Positions 60,620-64,000 of a DNA stretch of 64,000 nt are shown here, piece after piece. Origin of the DNA: Bacillus sp. FJAT-26390 (lineage in GTDB: Bacteria; Bacillota; Bacilli; Paenibacillales; Paenibacillaceae); NCBI RefSeq assembly GCF_001682865.1, contig NZ_MAQX01000022.1, positions 62,001 through 126,000 of the forward strand. The letters run 5' to 3'. The translations under genes were made by a program, and so were the position numbers. Position 1 is the first letter of the stretch; the number at the start of each line of letters is the position of its first letter. The notes below the pieces were generated by a model. The model worked only from the letters and a program-made list of their open reading frames with translations, was not told where the DNA came from and searched no databases.

Positions 60620-61384
60620 ATGAATCCCTTGTTTTTGGCACATGGATCACCGATGCTCGCTGTCGAGCAGAATGAATATAGTCAATTTCTTAAACAAACC
60701 GGAGCGGGCCTTGCGCCGGACGCTATCGTTATTTTTACCGCACACTGGGAGACCGAGGCGGTTACGATCTCATCCAAGGATGATGAATACGAAACGATTT
60801 ATGACTTCTACGGCTTTCCGGATGAGCTGTACCAGGTTAAATACCCGGCTAAAGGCTCTACTAAGGTAGCTGCCCTTGTTGGCCAATTGCTTAGCGAAAA
60901 TGGCATTCCCATTGCATATGATACAGAACGTGGACTAGATCATGGCTCGTGGACGATGCTAAAGCATATGTTTCCGAAGGCGGATATTCCAGTCGTTCAG
61001 GTTTCCGTTAACCCCTATCGCTCTATGCTGGAGCAATACAAGATTGGCGAAGCGCTGCGCAGCTTAAGCTCCCAAAATATTTTGCTGATTGGCAGCGGCG
61101 TTACCGTTCATAATTTGCGTGCGGTCAATTGGGGACAGAAGGAGCCGGAGAGCTGGGCGGTAGAGTTTGACGAGTGGCTTATAGAAAAAATGAATAAGCA
61201 TGATATAAATTCACTATTCGAGTATGAACAGCTTGCTCCACATGCTAAAATGGCAGTACCTCGCGCTGAGCATTTTGTTCCATTATATATAGCGCTTGGA
61301 AGCGGCAATGCGGAAGCGGCGCCAAAAGTAATTTACCGAAGCTATCAATTCGGTACGTTAAGCTACTTATCGATGCAATTTTAA
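60620..61384 (+). CDS. Class III extradiol ring-cleavage dioxygenase, DODA type
   Basis: A 254-residue member of the 4,5-DOPA dioxygenase/YgiD family. I choose ATG 60620 (AAGGAGG 11 bases upstream). Metal ligands are suggested by MNPLFLAHGSPMLAV, FTAHWETEAV and DHGSWTMLKHMFP, where conserved His residues fall. SGVTVHNL carries another conserved His. The enzyme cleaves catechol-like rings with iron or zinc. The divergent redox HxlR regulator suggests that quinone or catechol stress is the trigger. It is followed by GTP cyclohydrolase II after 31 bases. Confidence 0.9.
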   Translation: MNPLFLAHGSPMLAVEQNEYSQFLKQTGAGLAPDAIVIFTAHWETEAVTISSKDDEYETIYDFYGFPDELYQVKYPAKGSTKVAALVGQLLSENGIPIAYDTERGLDHGSWTMLKHMFPKADIPVVQVSVNPYRSMLEQYKIGEALRSLSSQNILLIGSGVTVHNLRAVNWGQKEPESWAVEFDEWLIEKMNKHDINSLFEYEQLAPHAKMAVPRAEHFVPLYIALGSGNAEAAPKVIYRSYQFGTLSYLSMQF

Positions 61385-61415
61385 TTTTATATTCTTTTAG
61401 AGAAGGTGAACAAAC

Positions 61416-62162
61416 ATGATTAAACCCAATATAGCAGCCATTATTAAAAACAAATTAAAGCGAACGCAAAGCGGAAATGACGACATTTATGTTATCGGGC
61501 CCGTTAAGCTGCCGGTTGAGCTGGACGGCGACACCAAAATGTTTCATTGGTACAGCTGGCTTCGCAAGGAGGCTGGCGAGGAGAAATCTCCCGAGCAGCT
61601 CGTCGAGGATTTGAATCGCTTCTCATACGCGGAGCTGCAGCAATCGAGCGTTCTCGTATACGGCGATTTTGAAAATAACGAGGATGCGCTCATTCGGATG
61701 CACAGCATCTGCCACACGGGCGATATTTTCGGGAGCGCGAGATGTGATTGCGGCTTTCAGCTCAAACAATCGATGCGCATGATTACCGAGCACGGCTCGG
61801 GCGCTTTATTTTACTTAGCGAATCATGAGGGCCGTGGCATTGGCTTGTTCAGCAAAGCGATCGCTTACTTGCTGCAAGAGGATGGCTTTGACACGGTAGA
61901 CGCCAACATTGAGCTGGGCTTTGCGGACGATGCGCGTGATTATACCGATGCGATCGCCGTGCTGAAGCTGCTGCGCACGCTGCCGGTGTCGATCATTACG
62001 AATAATCCGCGCAAAGTGGACGCGCTGCGCAAAGCAGGCATGAACGTGGCAGGCAGAGTGCCGCTATGGGGCAATTCTTCCGTTTATAACGAGAAATATA
62101 TTCAGACAAAAAAGAGTCGATCGGGCCATTTTGATCAAGAGCCTCGCACGCTTGTAAAATAA
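61416..62162 (+). CDS. ribA: GTP cyclohydrolase II
   Basis: A 248-residue stand-alone GTP cyclohydrolase II. HSICHTGDIFGSARCDCGFQL holds the three zinc Cys and the family signature; LANHEGRGIGLFSKAIAYLLQE follows, then DTVDANIELGFADDARDYTDAIAVLKLL and ITNNPRKVDALRKAGMNV. It converts GTP to 2,5-diamino-6-ribosylamino-4(3H)-pyrimidinone 5'-phosphate, the first riboflavin step. No DHBP synthase domain is fused and no other rib genes are in view, so a secondary copy with a special use (next to the dioxygenase) is possible. AGAAGGTGA lies upstream of the ATG. Confidence 0.92.
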   Translation: MIKPNIAAIIKNKLKRTQSGNDDIYVIGPVKLPVELDGDTKMFHWYSWLRKEAGEEKSPEQLVEDLNRFSYAELQQSSVLVYGDFENNEDALIRMHSICHTGDIFGSARCDCGFQLKQSMRMITEHGSGALFYLANHEGRGIGLFSKAIAYLLQEDGFDTVDANIELGFADDARDYTDAIAVLKLLRTLPVSIITNNPRKVDALRKAGMNVAGRVPLWGNSSVYNEKYIQTKKSRSGHFDQEPRTLVK

Positions 62163-62182
62163 CAAAATAAATAAGCAATCAA

Positions 62183-62219
62183 GCCGTTACTTGCGCAATG
62201 TCGCGGGGACGGTTTTTTT
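62183..62219 (+). terminator. Terminator after ribA
   Basis: CCGT...GCG pairs with CGC...ACGG, followed by seven T residues. The stem is interrupted and moderately stable. Confidence 0.6.
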
Positions 62220-62536
62220 GTCGAGAACATTTTAGGAGGACGTATCGTCTATATTGCATAACCGATCATCATTCATAAGTAAGGTAAGGACGGATGAATG
62301 ATGCAAAGGGATGGTCATACTAAACGAAGGGCAAGTTCAAGGACGCGCCAGAGAGGAAACCGTCCAAACGGAATATGTGAACAAATAGTTAAAAACAGTT
62401 CCGAGAAGGGCTGTAGGCAGAAGCGGAAAAGCTTTTAAAATAGCCATAAAACGACAAAATTATTTTGCGTTCCGGTTCCTTTTCAAGTATGATGAGAAAA
62501 AATGAACTCATGTTCAAATTAAAGGAGTTACAAAGC
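62220..62536. other. Intergenic region before the aldolase gene
   Basis: A 317-base gap. An arginine-rich frame of 46 codons at 62298-62438 has no good ribosome site and poor codon choice, so I do not call it. The promoter of the aldolase gene should be here, but no consensus pair stands out. Confidence 0.4.
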
Positions 62537-63499
62537 ATGCAATCTAAAACGAGCCACTGTAAAATTGTTGACTGCACGATCCGCGATGGCGGACTCGTAA
62601 ATAACTGGGATTTTAGTGTCGAGTTTGTTCAGCATTTGTACCAAAGCTTGAACGAAGCCGGCGTCGATTATATGGAAATCGGCTACAAAAACTCTCCAAA
62701 GCTGCTTAAAGGCGCAGAGAGTGCAGGGCCTTGGCGCTTCCTGAACGATGATTTCTTGAAAAAAGTTATTCCTAACAAAGGAAATACGAAGCTTTCTGCG
62801 CTTGTTGATATCGGCCGTGTTGATGAAAACGACATTTTGCCGCGCAGCGAGAGTTTGCTTGATCTGATCCGCGTAGCTTGCTACATCCAAGATGTAGACA
62901 AAGCGCTGGAGCTAGTTAAAGTATTCCACGATCGCGGTTACGAAACGACGCTGAACATTATGGCTCTCTCTAACGTAATGGAGAACCAGCTGATTGAAGC
63001 GTTCGAGCTCATCAACGAAAGCGTTGTTGACGTCGTATACGTTGTTGACTCCTACGGCAGCTTGAAGCCAAACGATATGAGCTACCTGGTAGACAAGTTC
63101 CGCCAGCACCTTCCGAACAAGCGTCTTGGCGTTCATGCGCACAACAACCTTCAGCTTGCTTTCGCCAATACGCTGCTCGCAGCAGAAAGAGGCGTTGAGC
63201 TTCTTGATGCTTCCGTTTACGGCATGGGCCGCGCAGCCGGCAACTGCAACACGGAGCTGCTTGTAGCTGAGCTTCAAAATACGAAATACAACATCCGTCC
63301 TGTACTCGATATGATCGAGAAGTACATGGTTCCCCTTCGCGAGAAGGAAGAATGGGGTTATATCATCCCTTACATGATTACAGGCATCTTGGATGAGCAT
63401 CCTCGCTCCGCGATGGCGCTTCGCGACTCAGAAGACAAAGACAAGGGCGTTGAGTTCTACGACCGCCTTACAACGCCTGAGATCGCTCACGGCAAATAA
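62537..63499 (+). CDS. DRE-TIM metallolyase, 4-hydroxy-2-oxovalerate aldolase-like
   Basis: A 320-residue TIM-barrel enzyme. IVDCTIRDGGLVNNWDFS is the DRE-TIM-type signature (T-I-R-D), with metal ligands expected at Asp of RD and at the His-x-His of LGVHAHNNLQLAFANTLLAAE. GMGRAAGNCNTELLVAEL is the HMGL-like C-terminal motif. The start at MQSKTSHCK fits AAAGGAG nine bases upstream; the longer frame begins without a site. Relatives act as aldolases on 2-oxo acids; the substrate is not readable. Possible roles in catechol or nucleoside-derived breakdown fit the dioxygenase upstream, but the two are in separate units. Confidence 0.85.
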   Translation: MQSKTSHCKIVDCTIRDGGLVNNWDFSVEFVQHLYQSLNEAGVDYMEIGYKNSPKLLKGAESAGPWRFLNDDFLKKVIPNKGNTKLSALVDIGRVDENDILPRSESLLDLIRVACYIQDVDKALELVKVFHDRGYETTLNIMALSNVMENQLIEAFELINESVVDVVYVVDSYGSLKPNDMSYLVDKFRQHLPNKRLGVHAHNNLQLAFANTLLAAERGVELLDASVYGMGRAAGNCNTELLVAELQNTKYNIRPVLDMIEKYMVPLREKEEWGYIIPYMITGILDEHPRSAMALRDSEDKDKGVEFYDRLTTPEIAHGK

Positions 63500-63510
63500 T
63501 AATAAATTAA

Positions 63511-63560
63511 AGGAAGCCCCGCACAATCTCGCAAGAGATTTGCCGGGCTTCCTTTATTTT
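63511..63560. terminator. Bidirectional terminator
   Basis: AGGAAGCCC pairs with GGGCTTCCT, with inner ATCTC/GAGAT, and T-rich or A-rich flanks on both sides. It lies between the convergent aldolase gene and the small gene at 63568. Confidence 0.85.
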
Positions 63561-63567
63561 GCCTCAA

Positions 63568-63870
63568 TTATTGTTCAAGCAGCTCTCCGTCGCCTCGTAC
63601 GGCTGCCGCTTGATGCGGCTCGTTTGGATGGAAATAACCTTTCCCCCGAAACGTTTGGCCGCTGCTGGCGATAGCTGTAAGCTCAATCCCAATATCCTCG
63701 CTTCTGCCAAACCTCGCCAATAGCTCACGGTCGCCTACGCCGTTTATATCTACGTACCATAGACGATCGCCATATTCGGTAACGCGGACAAGCTCGGCGG
63801 AAGTGAAGGATAGCTGTATCGTCTCCTGCTGATAGGTCATTTCAAATGCAATCAATTCGAATGTTTCCAA
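63568..63870 (-). CDS. Uncharacterised protein, 100 residues
   Basis: I do not recognise this protein. It starts at TTG 63870 with AGGAGG nine bases upstream. It is beta-rich, METFELIAFEMTYQQETIQL then SFTSAELVRVTEYGDRLWYVDINGVGDRELLARFG, resembling small beta-barrel proteins of unknown function in Bacilli. No signal or membrane helix. It ends beside the bidirectional terminator. The upstream region to the window end shows no other gene. Confidence 0.65.
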   Translation of the reverse strand: METFELIAFEMTYQQETIQLSFTSAELVRVTEYGDRLWYVDINGVGDRELLARFGRSEDIGIELTAIASSGQTFRGKGYFHPNEPHQAAAVRGDGELLEQ

Positions 63871-64000
63871 GGGTGAAGACCTCCTGTATAGAAGCTTAAT
63901 GCAGTCGATTTTTTCGCTCGCGGCATGTCTGTTAACGATTGTAAGGGTAGCAGCTTATTTATGCAACATTCCAAAGGAAAATTTCGTCAGATTAGGAAAC

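Noticed and set aside
62298..62438. A 46-codon arginine-rich frame before the aldolase gene
   Set aside because: The ribosome site is poor, rare arginine codons are frequent and no conserved feature is visible.

Overview
The window looks like a chromosomal segment from a Paenibacillus-type Firmicute. The evidence is strong AGGAGG ribosome sites, frequent GTG/TTG starts, sigma-A promoters, YesN/YesM two-component regulators with LplA/LplB/YtcP-type sugar ABC transporters, many AraC regulators next to Gfo/Idh/MocA dehydrogenases, and ydaO-type c-di-AMP riboswitches. I see no mobile elements, rRNA, tRNA, CRISPR arrays or phage genes.

Layout. 1-5.1 kb: MFS transporter with a MarR regulator, then an AraC regulator divergent from two dehydrogenases. 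5.1-6.9 kb: a zinc-starvation unit with three Zur-like boxes, a CobW/COG0523 GTPase and a cysteine-poor ribosomal protein L33 (50 codons). 7.1-10.8 kb: a LacI regulator and a VOC/SDR/aldo-keto reductase operon, each preceded by the same palindrome. 10.9-18 kb: three more Gfo/Idh/MocA dehydrogenases, two AraC regulators and glucuronate isomerase (uxaC). 18-24.8 kb: SDR, ArgD-like aminotransferase, esterase, AraC regulator and a GH127 arabinofuranosidase. 24.9-36.2 kb: an aldouronate (glucuronoxylan oligomer) system of Nif3-like protein, YesN, YesM, binding lipoprotein, two permeases, cytosolic GH10 xylanase and GH67 alpha-glucuronidase. 36-44.6 kb: mixed small genes, including two lipoproteins, an unusual ArsR-type regulator fused to a GyrB-like ATPase fold, HIT proteins, and small genes interrupted by single-base frameshifts. 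44.7-47.2 kb: kduI, a DeoR regulator and kduD for uronate breakdown. 47.4-50 kb: a cobalamin riboswitch and metE.

50.5-60.1 kb is the most unusual part. Four c-di-AMP (ydaO/yuaA) riboswitches lie within 1.7 kb. Two on the minus strand each lead directly into a paralogous, unrecognised protein of 141-142 residues. Two in tandem on the plus strand lead into an RCK-N-like protein, a 36-residue membrane peptide, KdpF, KdpA, KdpB, KdpC and a kinase-less, internally duplicated KdpD. This suggests one c-di-AMP-controlled potassium regulon that includes an undescribed protein family. 60.1-64 kb: HxlR regulator divergent from an extradiol dioxygenase and GTP cyclohydrolase II, then a DRE-TIM aldolase and a small unknown gene.

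Functionally, the window joins plant hemicellulose and uronic-acid use (GH10, GH67, GH127, uxaC, kduI/kduD, sugar dehydrogenases) with metal and ion homeostasis (Zur, cobalamin, c-di-AMP/potassium). All domain calls come from reading sequence motifs; no database search was run.
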